Part shown: piece by piece, positions 24,870 through 34,233 of the stretch
How the letters are laid out: the number at the start of each line of letters is the position of its first letter
Position numbering within the stretch: position 1 is the first letter of the stretch
NCBI RefSeq assembly: GCF_900105615.1
Contig: NZ_LT630003.1
Location: 186,001 to 250,000 of the forward strand
Origin: Lacrimispora sphenoides JCM 1415
Lineage (GTDB): Bacteria > Bacillota > Clostridia > Lachnospirales > Lachnospiraceae
Reading direction: 5' to 3'
DNA length: 64,000 nucleotides
Notes under the pieces: generated by a model
Database searches by the model: none
Seen by the model: only the letters and a program-made list of their open reading frames with translations
Told to the model about the DNA's origin: nothing
Program-made: the position numbers and the translations under genes

Positions 24870-26567
24870 ATGGAAAATGTAAAACCGCGCAGCAGAAAGA
24901 AAAAGCCACTTGGATTAAAGGGCTTGGCAGCAATTGGAAGCGGGACTGTAGCTGCAGCGGCGCTGATTGCTGCTCTTGTCTATCTTCAGACGGGCAAGCA
25001 GTATGAGAAGGTGTTTTTCCCCAACACCACGATCAATGGAATGGATGCATCAAAGAAATCTGTTGAAGAAGTAAAGAAGTCGATTGCTTCCGTCACACAG
25101 AACTATGTGTTGTCAATCGGGGAAAGAGGAGGAAGCACACAAGAAATAAAGGGACGGGATATCGGCCTTGAGTCAGTTTTTGACGGAAGCCTTGAAAAGC
25201 TTTTGGCAGACCAGAAGACTTATGAATGGCTGAAACATACGAAAACGCCCCAGGAATTTGATATAGGAACCATGATACAGTATGACCAGGACAAATTTGA
25301 AACGGTTGTTTCAGGCCTAGACTGTTTAAAGGATGAATTTGTGGAAAAGCCGGAAAACGCGCACGTGTCCGATTATGTATCAGGACAGGGCTACCACATT
25401 ATAGCTGCCAAGGAAGGAAACCAGCTTGACCCGGAAAAGGTGAAGACAGGAATTTCCGAAGCTGTGATGGGCTTAATCCCGGAAATTTCCTTAGAAGAGC
25501 TTGGGGCATATGTAAAGCCTCAGATTCCTGCTGACGATCCTCAGTTGATCGAGCAGGTACAGACATTGAACAAGTATGCCAATGCCACGATTACATACAG
25601 CTTTGGAAATGAAAAAAAGGTGTTAAACGGAGATACGATTTCCAAGTGGATCGGGATCGGAGAGGATGGCAAGGTTTATTTAAGCAGCTCCTCTGTTTCT
25701 GCATTCGTGAAAGAGCTGGCTTCCCAGTATGATACGTCCACCAGGGCCAAAAACTTAAAGACCTCCTATGGTCAGACCGTAAGGATCACGGGTGGCAGCT
25801 ATGGCTGGAAAATCGATCAAAGCAAGGAAGCGGATGAACTGGCAGAGCTGATCCGTTCCGGGCAAAGCCAGGTAAGAGAGCCTGTCTACAAACAGAAGGC
25901 AGCCAGCCATGGAGACAACGATTACGGCACCACATATGTGGAAATCAATTTAACAGCCCAGCACCTGTATTTTTATAAAGACGGAAAGCTTTTGGTAGAA
26001 TCAGATTTCGTATCAGGCAATGAGTCAAAGGGCTGGTCCACTCCTGCAGGCGTATTTCCCCTTACCTATAAGCAAAGGGATGCGACACTAAAGGGAGAAA
26101 CTTACCGGACTCCCGTATCTTACTGGATGCCATTTAACGGAAATATCGGCCTCCATGATGCCACATGGCGCAGTACCTTCGGCGGAACCATCTATAAGAC
26201 CAGCGGTTCCCACGGTTGTGTCAATCTGCCCCCGGCTGTGGCAAAGACCATCTTTGAAAATATAGCAGCAGGAGTTCCGGTTCTTTGCTATCATCTGCCT
26301 GGAACGGAATCCCAGACAGCTTCTAACGGAACGTCAAAGCCGGCAGAGACAAAGCCTGCCACTGAGCCGACCACTGCAGCGAAGCCTACGGAGGCGCCGA
26401 CGACGGCTCCGCCTGCAACAGCAGCGCCAACGACTGCGGCTCCTCCTGCGACCAAGGAACCGGAGACAGAGACTTCAACAAGCGCTCCTTCAAAAGACGG
26501 TGAGGTCGGACCTGGGGTTTCAAATAGCTCTGGAAAGAAGAAAACAGGGCCTGGCGTACATAAGTAA
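24870..26567 (+). CDS. Membrane-anchored L,D-transpeptidase with Pro/Thr-rich tail
   Basis: 565 residues. A basic N-terminus and one membrane helix (about residues 17-42, LAAIGSGTVAAAALIAALVYL) anchor it. Next come PG_binding_4-type modules (NGMDASKKSVEEVKKSI), then YkuD with GSHGCVNLPPA, catalytic Cys 450. After the catalytic domain is a tail of about 85 residues rich in Pro, Thr and Ala (repeats around TTAAPPATKEP), ending in a Lys-rich GPGVHK. The tail is likely a flexible wall-spanning segment. Paralog of the 13636 gene. Confidence 0.92.
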   Translation: MENVKPRSRKKKPLGLKGLAAIGSGTVAAAALIAALVYLQTGKQYEKVFFPNTTINGMDASKKSVEEVKKSIASVTQNYVLSIGERGGSTQEIKGRDIGLESVFDGSLEKLLADQKTYEWLKHTKTPQEFDIGTMIQYDQDKFETVVSGLDCLKDEFVEKPENAHVSDYVSGQGYHIIAAKEGNQLDPEKVKTGISEAVMGLIPEISLEELGAYVKPQIPADDPQLIEQVQTLNKYANATITYSFGNEKKVLNGDTISKWIGIGEDGKVYLSSSSVSAFVKELASQYDTSTRAKNLKTSYGQTVRITGGSYGWKIDQSKEADELAELIRSGQSQVREPVYKQKAASHGDNDYGTTYVEINLTAQHLYFYKDGKLLVESDFVSGNESKGWSTPAGVFPLTYKQRDATLKGETYRTPVSYWMPFNGNIGLHDATWRSTFGGTIYKTSGSHGCVNLPPAVAKTIFENIAAGVPVLCYHLPGTESQTASNGTSKPAETKPATEPTTAAKPTEAPTTAPPATAAPTTAAPPATKEPETETSTSAPSKDGEVGPGVSNSSGKKKTGPGVHK

Positions 26568-26605
26568 TGCTGTCCGCAAAGGAATATATGGGAGCAAAAC
26601 CCTTT

Positions 26606-26657
26606 GGCTGCGGTGCCGGCTGTTTACATGAGCCTGCGCCGCAGCCTTTTGTTTTTA
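26606..26657 (+). terminator. Terminator after the second L,D-transpeptidase
   Basis: GGCTGCGG (26606-26613) and CCGCAGCC (26639-26646) with further inner pairing, followed by TTTTGTTTTT. Confidence 0.8.
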
Positions 26658-26742
26658 CATGGTAACATAGGATTTTCTTGACAAGGGCATAATACTGGTA
26701 TAGGGTTTCAATAGAGAAAGCCATATGTAGGAGGAATATAAA

Positions 26743-27018
26743 ATGCTTAATAAAGATACCTTCGTACCCATACAGTTTTTTAAAAAAGAGGCTTATACCG
26801 GAAGCATGAAAGGAATGCGTTACCGGGTGGCAAAGGAGGAAGAGGAATTTTCAGCCGTGGTATATCCGGAACCCTATTGCTATGAAGCGACTCCTGAGGA
26901 GCAGAAAATAAAAGCCTCATTTCCTTTTACGGAAGAGGGACGGGGACAGGCTGTGGACTGGATCAATGAGCAGTATGAAAAAAACCGCCCGGCCTGGGAA
27001 AAAGCCGCAAGAAAATGA
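26743..27018 (+). CDS. Small hypothetical protein
   Basis: 91 residues behind TAGGAGGAATATAAA. The protein is soluble and acidic in the middle (YRVAKEEEEFSAVVYPEPY) and ends in a basic helix (NEQYEKNRPAWEKAARK). A TTGACA at 26678 may be its -35 box. It lies between a transpeptidase gene and glnS, with no operon link. I do not recognise the family; the good ribosome binding site and codon use make it a credible gene. Confidence 0.7.
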   Translation: MLNKDTFVPIQFFKKEAYTGSMKGMRYRVAKEEEEFSAVVYPEPYCYEATPEEQKIKASFPFTEEGRGQAVDWINEQYEKNRPAWEKAARK

Positions 27019-27129
27019 ATGTTCGATCCGCCAAAAGCCCGGTTCTTTGCTGTATTTTCCCCCTTTCCTAAATGGATGAAGTATGGTATGATAGTGTAAT
27101 ATTGGGATTACTGACATGGAGGAAGAGAA

Positions 27130-28803
27130 ATGGAAGAGAACAAAGAAGAAGTAGTTTCTAAAAACTTTATCGAACAGGAGATAGATAAGGATCTTGCAGA
27201 GGGTGTTTATGATCATGTGCAGACCAGATTTCCGCCGGAGCCTAACGGCTATCTGCATATCGGACATGCAAAATCGATTTTACTTAACTATGGCCTGGCT
27301 CAGAAGTATGGTGGAAAGTTCAACCTCCGTTTTGACGATACAAATCCGACAAAAGAGAAGACAGAATTTGTAGAATCCATCATGGAAGATGTGAAGTGGC
27401 TGGGAGCTGATTTCGAGGACCGTCTTTTCTTTGCGTCCAATTATTTTCAGGAGATGTATGATTGTGCTGTCCTTTTAATAAAGAAGGGAAAGGCATTTGT
27501 CTGTGATTTGACTGCGGAGGAGATCAGGGAATACCGGGGAGATTTTAAGACTCCTGGAAAAGAAAGCCCTTACCGGAACCGCAGCGTGGAAGAGAATTTA
27601 AAGCTGTTTGAAGAGATGAAGGAAGGCAAGTATCAGGATGGGGAAAGAGTTCTCCGTGCCAAGATCGATATGGCATCTCCCAACATCAACATGCGTGATC
27701 CGGTCATTTACCGTGTGGCCCGCATGACGCATCATAATACCGGCGATGAGTGGTGCATTTATCCGATGTATGATTTTGCCCACCCGATCGAGGACGCCAT
27801 TGAGCATATCACCCATTCCATCTGCACTCTGGAATTTGAGGATCACAGACCGCTTTACGACTGGGTAGTTGTGGAGTGTGAATTCGTTCATCCGCCCCGC
27901 CAGATTGAATTTGCAAAACTGTATCTTACCAACGTGGTAACGGGAAAACGTTATATTAAGAAGCTGGTAGAAGACGGTATCGTTGACGGCTGGGATGATC
28001 CCCGCCTGGTATCCATTGCAGCTTTAAGAAGAAGAGGCTATACGCCGGAATCCCTCCGCATGTTTGTTGACCTGGTTGGTGTCTCCAAGGCTAACAGCTC
28101 TGTTGACTATGCCATGCTTGAATACTGTATCCGTGAGGATTTAAAGTTAAAAAGACCGAGAATGATGGCGATCCTGGATCCCATTAAGCTTGTCATCGAT
28201 AACTATCCCGAGGATACCATAGAGTACCTGGATGTTGCAAATAACCTGGAAAATCCTGAATTAGGAGAGAGAAAGGTTCCCTTTGGGAAAGAGCTTTACA
28301 TTGAACGGGAAGATTTTATGGAAGAACCCATTAAGAAGTACTTCCGCCTTTTCCCAGGCAATGAAGTCCGCCTGATGAATGCCTATTTTGTGACCTGCAC
28401 CGGCTGCGAAAAGGATGAGGACGGCAATGTCACTGTGGTTCACTGTACCTACGATCCGGAGACAAAGAGCGGCTCAGGCTTTGAAGGCAGAAAAGTAAAG
28501 GGAACGATTCACTGGGTAGCTTCCTCCACCGCAGTACAGGCAGAATGCCGTCTGTATGAAAACATTGTGGACGAAGAAAAAGGAAAGCTTAACGAAGACG
28601 GCAGCTTAAACTTAAATCCAAATTCTTTGATCATCTTAAAGAACTGTATTGTGGAACCGGGCCTTCTAAGTGCAAAAGCTTATGACAGCTTCCAGTTCGT
28701 AAGAAACGGATTTTTCTGTGTTGACTGCAAGGACAGCGGACCGGAACAGCTGGTATTCAACCGGATCGTTTCATTAAAGAGTTCATTTAAAATAACAAAA
28801 TAA
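27130..28803 (+). CDS. glnS: Glutaminyl-tRNA synthetase
   Basis: 557 residues, the usual GlnRS length. The class I HIGH motif is at residues 43-46 in [15 protein letters not shown]. The catalytic core [10 protein letters not shown] and [17 protein letters not shown] follow, and the anticodon-binding beta-barrels make up the last 200 residues ([14 protein letters not shown]). The KMSKS loop is replaced by [12 protein letters not shown], a variant seen in clostridial enzymes. Possessing GlnRS means Gln-tRNA need not rely on the amidotransferase route. GGAGGAAGAGAA precedes the ATG. Confidence 0.96.
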   Translation: MEENKEEVVSKNFIEQEIDKDLAEGVYDHVQTRFPPEPNGYLHIGHAKSILLNYGLAQKYGGKFNLRFDDTNPTKEKTEFVESIMEDVKWLGADFEDRLFFASNYFQEMYDCAVLLIKKGKAFVCDLTAEEIREYRGDFKTPGKESPYRNRSVEENLKLFEEMKEGKYQDGERVLRAKIDMASPNINMRDPVIYRVARMTHHNTGDEWCIYPMYDFAHPIEDAIEHITHSICTLEFEDHRPLYDWVVVECEFVHPPRQIEFAKLYLTNVVTGKRYIKKLVEDGIVDGWDDPRLVSIAALRRRGYTPESLRMFVDLVGVSKANSSVDYAMLEYCIREDLKLKRPRMMAILDPIKLVIDNYPEDTIEYLDVANNLENPELGERKVPFGKELYIEREDFMEEPIKKYFRLFPGNEVRLMNAYFVTCTGCEKDEDGNVTVVHCTYDPETKSGSGFEGRKVKGTIHWVASSTAVQAECRLYENIVDEEKGKLNEDGSLNLNPNSLIILKNCIVEPGLLSAKAYDSFQFVRNGFFCVDCKDSGPEQLVFNRIVSLKSSFKITK

Positions 28804-28954
28804 TCGTTGACTGCCAGGCGGCAGGTCAAACAAGTAGAATGCTGCATGACCGGGAGAGATAAGGACGTGCGGCATTTCTTCATATCCGGTAAAGTGACAA
28901 CCTGTGTACACAATATCTAAATGCCAAAAGCACGGGCAGGAAAGGAGCTTTTTT

Positions 28955-30403
28955 ATGGAGCTGATGATACCTTTAAAGAACCAGCCTGGGTCGCCCTATT
29001 ACAGCCAGATTTACAGCTATATCAAAGAAGAAATAAAAAAAGGAAATCTAAGGCCGGCCAACCGCCTTCCTTCCACAAGGAGGCTGGCAGAGAATTTAAA
29101 AGTCAGCCGCAGCACCACCCAGATGGCTTATGAACAGCTTTTATCGGAGGGATACATTGAGGCTGTCCCCTGTAAGGGATATTTTGTATGCAGAATCGAG
29201 GATCTGGTGCATACCGGGCAGGAACAAAGGGATAAAATCCCCTCCCTTCTTAGTCCCTCATCTGTTGGTAAGGAAAAAGTTCCGGACTGGAAGGTGGATT
29301 TTTCACCCAGAGGCATTGATCTTTGTGCATTTCCTTTCAATACATGGAGGAAGATATCGAAAAACACCCTGGTAGATGATAACCGGGAGATGTTCATGCC
29401 GGGAGATCCCCAGGGAGAACCGGCCCTCAGGGAGGCCATCCGTTCCTATCTCCATTCCGCCCGCGGGGTAAACTGTCTGGCAGATCAGATCATCGTAGGC
29501 GCCGGAAGCGAATACCTTTTGATGCTGCTGTCCCAGATCCTGGGAGCTGACCGTGTGATTGCCATGGAAAATCCGACGTATAAGCAGGCATACCGGGTCT
29601 TTGACAGCTTAAAATACCAGGTGGTCCCCGTTGCCATGGACCGGTCCGGCATGGATGTGGAGCTTTTGGAAAAGAGCGGAGCGGATATTGCCTATGTTAT
29701 GCCTTCCCACCAGTATCCCACCGGCATCGTTATGCCGGTAAAGCGAAGGCAGGAGCTTCTTGTCTGGGCTTATGAAAAGGAAGGGCGGTATCTCATTGAA
29801 GACGATTATGACAGTGAATTCCGATACAAGGGAAAGCCTATCCCTGCGTTACAGGGAATGGACGGAAGAAACCGTGTCATTTATTACGGTACCTTTTCCA
29901 AATCCATTGCCCCGGCCATCCGCGTAAGCTATATGGTACTGCCTGGCCCTCTTTTGGCTGTTTACCGGGAGCGGATGAATTTCTATGCTTCCACTGTATC
30001 CCGCATTGACCAGAACATTCTTTATCAGTTTATGGCAGAGGGGTATTACGAACGCCATTTGAACCGGATGAGGGCAGTCTATAAGGCAAAGCATGATGCA
30101 TTGGCCGCAGGTCTGAAACCTTTTGAAAGCCAGTTCTTGATCAGAGGAGAACATGCGGGACTCCATCTTCTTTTAACTGACTGCAAGGGAAGGGCGGAGA
30201 GCCAGCTCATCCATATGGCAGCAAAATTCGGGGTTAAGGTTTACGGTATGTCGGGATACTTTATCCATGAACAGCATAATACGTATCCTTCAACCATAGT
30301 TCTTGGGTTTGCAAGCCTTACGGAAGAAGAGATAAGGACAGGCCTTGCGCTTCTTTGCCAGGCGTGGTCTGTAGATGACGGGAAGGAGGGATTTTGTGTT
30401 TGA
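28955..30403 (+). CDS. MocR/PdxR-type GntR-aminotransferase regulator
   Basis: 482 residues. An N-terminal GntR winged helix (SPYYSQIYSYIKEEIKKGNLRPANRLPSTRRLAENLKVSRSTTQMAYEQLL in segments) is fused to a type I aminotransferase fold. The PLP Lys lies in YYGTFSKSIAPAIRVSYMVLP. AAAGGAG before ATG 28955 decides the start; the frame opens at 28904. MocR proteins regulate vitamin B6 or amino-acid genes. No pdx genes are nearby, and the next gene, overlapping by 8 nt, is a MORN-like membrane protein. Confidence 0.92.
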   Translation: MELMIPLKNQPGSPYYSQIYSYIKEEIKKGNLRPANRLPSTRRLAENLKVSRSTTQMAYEQLLSEGYIEAVPCKGYFVCRIEDLVHTGQEQRDKIPSLLSPSSVGKEKVPDWKVDFSPRGIDLCAFPFNTWRKISKNTLVDDNREMFMPGDPQGEPALREAIRSYLHSARGVNCLADQIIVGAGSEYLLMLLSQILGADRVIAMENPTYKQAYRVFDSLKYQVVPVAMDRSGMDVELLEKSGADIAYVMPSHQYPTGIVMPVKRRQELLVWAYEKEGRYLIEDDYDSEFRYKGKPIPALQGMDGRNRVIYYGTFSKSIAPAIRVSYMVLPGPLLAVYRERMNFYASTVSRIDQNILYQFMAEGYYERHLNRMRAVYKAKHDALAAGLKPFESQFLIRGEHAGLHLLLTDCKGRAESQLIHMAAKFGVKVYGMSGYFIHEQHNTYPSTIVLGFASLTEEEIRTGLALLCQAWSVDDGKEGFCV

Positions 30404-31277
30404 GAAATGGACGGATCCGAGAAAAAGAGAAAACCTCCGCCTCCTCCTTTGGATCGGGCTCATCACGGTGCTTTTGCTTCTGCTTAGCCTGGCAGGCACC
30501 ATCAGGAATGGAAAACGATACGAAGAATACGCGGAACCAAAAGCATTGGCTGATACTATAAATGATACTATCAGTGAGACTATCAGTGAGACTATCAGTG
30601 AGACTTTATCAGATGAAATAGCCCTTTCTCCCGGAGATAAGGAGTTTTTAACCCAACTGACCGGGTTCTTTGACCAGGGGGATTTAGAAGGAGCGGCCAG
30701 ACTCTTAAACAGTTATGACGTCCCCTGGAAAGAGTTTCCCTGCATGTATGATGGAGCGGCGATGAGGGGGAAAATATCCACTGGCAAAGGTCTGGTATTT
30801 GTAAAGGCTTCCACCGTTTTTTATGGGAATTTTGATTATGGGAAGCCTGAGGGAGAATGTACTGCCCTGCAGGTCCTGGAACTGGAGGAGGGGAAGCGTT
30901 ACGATTACTCCTATGGAACATGGGCGAATGGAAAGATGAACGGGAACGGAGAGTGCGGTTACAACTATTATGACGGAGTAACAGAGAATATCACGAAGCT
31001 CAATGCAAAAAGGGGTGTTTTTAAGAATGATCTGATGCAGGGAGAGATTACCTATTCCAGCACCAATGCAGAAGGGGAAACCTCCGTCTGGCAGTTTCAG
31101 GTTGCAGATGGCGTGATTATTAAGGATGATCGATGGATCCAGGATACGGACAGCTCCGGAGCCGTTATTTACAAACTGATGGCAAAGGATGATATGATCC
31201 ATGCCTATGCCTTGGGAGAAAGCGCCATGGGAGAGGACAGGTGGAAAAACCTGATCCTATTTCCCTATGTTTCATAA
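30396..31277 (+). CDS. Membrane-anchored MORN-like repeat protein
   Basis: 293 residues from GTG 30396 (GGAGGG five bases upstream), overlapping the MocR stop by 8 nt, so translationally coupled. One N-terminal membrane helix (LLLWIGLITVLLLLLSLAG) is followed by an acidic linker with four TISE-like repeats. The extracytoplasmic part has MORN-like Gly/Tyr patterns (YGNFDYGKPEGEC; YGTWANGKMNGNGECGYNYYDG). The linker is coded by three exact copies of a 12-bp unit. The function is unknown. Confidence 0.75.
   Translation: MFEKWTDPRKRENLRLLLWIGLITVLLLLLSLAGTIRNGKRYEEYAEPKALADTINDTISETISETISETLSDEIALSPGDKEFLTQLTGFFDQGDLEGAARLLNSYDVPWKEFPCMYDGAAMRGKISTGKGLVFVKASTVFYGNFDYGKPEGECTALQVLELEEGKRYDYSYGTWANGKMNGNGECGYNYYDGVTENITKLNAKRGVFKNDLMQGEITYSSTNAEGETSVWQFQVADGVIIKDDRWIQDTDSSGAVIYKLMAKDDMIHAYALGESAMGEDRWKNLILFPYVS
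30567..30602 (+). repeat. 12-bp in-frame tandem repeat
   Basis: ACTATCAGTGAG three times in a row (30567, 30579, 30591), each coding Thr-Ile-Ser-Glu. The unit number could vary without breaking the frame. Confidence 0.95.
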
Positions 31278-31292
31278 AGGAGGCCTTGACGG

Positions 31293-32255
31293 ATGAATCA
31301 GGAAATCTTAGACCGTCTGGGAGTCATTACAGACGAGGAACGGGAAATCATAAACGGACGGACAGAAATTGACCGCAACCGGTATACCGAGGGGCGGGAT
31401 CTGGTCATTGACAGCAAAAAGATGCTGGAGCATGGGAAAATGATCAGCATCAGGCCTCACACCAGATTCGTCCATTTCCCAAAGCATAAGCATAATTACA
31501 TTGAAGTGATCTATATGTGCAAGGGAGAAACGGTCCATTATATTGATGGGGAAAAGGTGGTTTTAAAGACAGGGGAGCTGCTGTTTTTAAACCAGCATGC
31601 CACCCAGGAGATCCTTCCGGCAGGAGAGAAGGACATTGGAATAAACTTCATTATCCTGCCGGAGTTTTTTGATACTGCCTTTGAAATGATGGGAGAAGAG
31701 GAAAACCTGCTGCGGGATTTCCTGGTAGGCTGCCTCTGCTTTGATCCCCGTTACGCCAGCTACCTCCATTTTCAGGTGGCAGATGTGCTGCCGGTCCAGA
31801 ATCTGGTGGAAAACATGGTGTGGACCCTTTTAAGCGATCAGCCTAATAAAAGGAGCATTAACCAGGTTACCATGGGGCTTTTGTTTCTTCAGCTCATGCA
31901 TTATACGGATAAGATCAGCCATACTTTAGAAAGCTTTGAACAGAAGCTTATATTTCAGGTACTCACCTACATTGATGAAAATTATAAGGATGGAGAGCTG
32001 ACTGAGCTTTCGGCCCTCTTAAGTTATAACATTTACTGGCTGAGCCGGGCGATAAAGCGATTGACCGGCCGGACCTATAAGGAGCTTTTGCAGGTAAAGC
32101 GGCTGAATCAGGCTTCTGTCCTTCTTTTAAACACCAGGCTTTCCGTAACAGATATCTCCATAGCGGTAGGGTATGATAATACCAGCTATTTCCACAGGAT
32201 CTTCCGGAACTATTACGGAATGTCCCCAAAGGAATACAGAGCTTTTAACACTTAG
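31293..32255 (+). CDS. AraC-family transcriptional regulator
   Basis: 320 residues. An N-terminal cupin (FVHFPKHKHNYIEVIYMCKGETVHYIDGEKVVLKTGELLFLNQ) binds the effector; the C-terminal AraC double HTH ends with SITDISIAVGYDNTSYFHRIF-like sequence and the NYYGMSPKEYRAF signature. AAAGGAGGCC precedes the ATG. It is convergent with, and overlaps by 4 nt, a large glycoside hydrolase gene that it may control. Confidence 0.92.
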   Translation: MNQEILDRLGVITDEEREIINGRTEIDRNRYTEGRDLVIDSKKMLEHGKMISIRPHTRFVHFPKHKHNYIEVIYMCKGETVHYIDGEKVVLKTGELLFLNQHATQEILPAGEKDIGINFIILPEFFDTAFEMMGEEENLLRDFLVGCLCFDPRYASYLHFQVADVLPVQNLVENMVWTLLSDQPNKRSINQVTMGLLFLQLMHYTDKISHTLESFEQKLIFQVLTYIDENYKDGELTELSALLSYNIYWLSRAIKRLTGRTYKELLQVKRLNQASVLLLNTRLSVTDISIAVGYDNTSYFHRIFRNYYGMSPKEYRAFNT

Positions 32256-34153
32256 GAGATCACTTTTTCAGTTCTGATCTCATAGGTTCCCTGAAGAAGG
32301 TCGGCTTCCACTGCGGTGCCGTCAGAAAAAGTGGTACGCTGCCGGAATGGGTCCCCGTCAATAAATTCATGGGAGAGCATTTCACACATGGCGACCCTTT
32401 CGTGAAGGGAAGCGACAATGCCGCAGCGGGCTGCCATTTCTTCCTCTGAGAGGGTTTGATGGCCGCCAAAAGAGCCGTCAATGTTCTCATAAGCTCCATC
32501 CCGGATAAAATACGGGGCGCCGCCGTTTAAGAGAGCATAAAGCATGAAGTCCTCTTTTTCGTATTTTTCCATCATCCACGGGATGATCAGACAGTCATGA
32601 TAAACCAGGTTAAAGAGAGGTACAGGGATTCCCTGGCGATCAGCCCCTGGCTCGTGCATCATAAAGGAATAGGGGGCATAGTGGCAGAACACAAGACTTT
32701 TTACAGACCAGTCCGTCACTTCCTCGGAACTTGGAAGGATCCCTTTGGAAAGCAGGTATTCAAAGCAAAGGCTACGGTAATCCAGACATTCCTTCCGGTT
32801 GATCCGGTGCCATGGGTGGTCGCATTCGTCAGGTTCATTGCACGTAAACACATCTAAGTAAGCACAGTCTAATTCCACACCGTTCTTCTTGATTTCAGTA
32901 AAATTCCTTTTTACATAATAGGGAGCCTGAGTGGCACACAGATAGGTCTGAGGTCCGCCTGCCCAGTTAGCATGCTCCGTAAGAGTTCCGTCAGGCTTTT
33001 GCGCTGCAAAATTCTGGTCAAAGGTTTTGGCCCTGCTGTAATAATCCCGGTACTGGTCATGGATGCCAAAGGAATATCCGTACCCGTGCATGGTATCCGC
33101 AAGCTCCTTCATCTTTTCCCAGCCTCCAGCCTCTTTACAGGCGGGAAGGTAGTCGGGATGCTGGTTATCATAACCTGGCTCCGCCCAGCCATCCAGATGG
33201 AGATACAGCTTTTTAAGCCCCAGATCCTTGTGGAAATGATGGATCTCACCGGTTCGTTTCTCAAAGCTGTATACATGGTTATTTTTGTCCGGGTTTTCCG
33301 GGTCAAAGAAGCGGGAATCCGGCATGACCTGGGTTTTGATTCCCTTATGGATAAAGGAAGCACCGACCAGCTTATGAACAGGGGCCTTGGCCGCCTTTTC
33401 TTTCAGAGAACAGAAGGTGCCCTGTTCCTTTACGTAGGTCCGGTAATGCTTGCAGATATCATTGTAATCACAGTCTGGCAGAAAGGAATACCGCATCGTC
33501 CTGCGGCCATTCATCCTGCCCAGGCTTGGCAGCCACTTGATGCCGGTGTGGGTATAGGGGCCCTTTGCCGGATGCTCCGCATAATAAGCGGCATCCCAGG
33601 GCTGTTCACAAATGGCTAGGTAGCCGCCTCCCTCCTTTACCTGTCCAAACCATGGCATATAAGAGCCGGCTGTGCACATCATGCCGTCAAAGGGCAGCTT
33701 TTCAAGTGCCGTTTCCCAGGTATTTGGGATGAGAAGCCCTTGCTGGATATTTAATAGAGTATACCAGCGGTCACTTTCTTTTTCAAATTCCATGTATCCG
33801 GGCCAGTATATTTCTGAAACCGGAAGGCTGCTTTCTGTCAGAGGGATCCATTCAAAATGAACGTCTTCCGTGGCATACTCGATCCATGTGACCGTTTCAA
33901 AGGCTAGTTCAAGATCCATGCCGTCCAGCTGAAAGCCCTGGTAGTGGCTGATGATTCCTTCCCCTATTCCTGTTTTCCATTGCCTATGAGTAATGGAAGC
34001 GGCACCCTGGAAATAGACGGTCTGTCCGCCTATTACAAGGCGGGGCCTGTATTCTTTGTCCCATTTCCAAAGCACATTCCCATGCTGAATGGAAAAAAGG
34101 AGGGAGCTTTCCTCAAAGCTCAAGGCTGTTTGGTTGAATATAATATCGTGCAT
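32252..34153 (-). CDS. Putative glycoside hydrolase (GH101/GH129-like fold)
   Basis: 633 residues without a signal peptide, so cytoplasmic. An N-terminal beta-rich domain (about 1-250) leads into a TIM-barrel with YLHLDGWAEPGYDNQHPDYLP, then VELDCAYLDVFTCNEPDECDHP and LPSSEEVTDWSV. The Asp of LDVF and the Glu of SSEEV are good candidates for nucleophile and acid/base. Length and layout resemble GH129 alpha-N-acetylgalactosaminidases and DUF5696 proteins; I cannot choose between them. GGAGG precedes the ATG at 34153. AraC regulators flank it on both sides. Confidence 0.65.
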   Translation of the reverse strand: MHDIIFNQTALSFEESSLLFSIQHGNVLWKWDKEYRPRLVIGGQTVYFQGAASITHRQWKTGIGEGIISHYQGFQLDGMDLELAFETVTWIEYATEDVHFEWIPLTESSLPVSEIYWPGYMEFEKESDRWYTLLNIQQGLLIPNTWETALEKLPFDGMMCTAGSYMPWFGQVKEGGGYLAICEQPWDAAYYAEHPAKGPYTHTGIKWLPSLGRMNGRRTMRYSFLPDCDYNDICKHYRTYVKEQGTFCSLKEKAAKAPVHKLVGASFIHKGIKTQVMPDSRFFDPENPDKNNHVYSFEKRTGEIHHFHKDLGLKKLYLHLDGWAEPGYDNQHPDYLPACKEAGGWEKMKELADTMHGYGYSFGIHDQYRDYYSRAKTFDQNFAAQKPDGTLTEHANWAGGPQTYLCATQAPYYVKRNFTEIKKNGVELDCAYLDVFTCNEPDECDHPWHRINRKECLDYRSLCFEYLLSKGILPSSEEVTDWSVKSLVFCHYAPYSFMMHEPGADRQGIPVPLFNLVYHDCLIIPWMMEKYEKEDFMLYALLNGGAPYFIRDGAYENIDGSFGGHQTLSEEEMAARCGIVASLHERVAMCEMLSHEFIDGDPFRQRTTFSDGTAVEADLLQGTYEIRTEKVIS

Positions 34154-34233
34154 TGTCCATCCTCCACTGTATTGATGGTTCTAATATAGCACTTTTTCAG
34201 AAAAAAGCCTTACGGAATCATCACGGAAGCTTG

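Noticed and set aside
28804..28870. Terminator after glnS
   Set aside because: TTGACTGCC and GGCAGGTCAA can pair imperfectly but no T-run follows, so it is not called.
32597..34189. Plus-strand open frames opposite the glycoside hydrolase
   Set aside because: They are short, without ribosome binding sites, and mirror a clearly coding minus strand.
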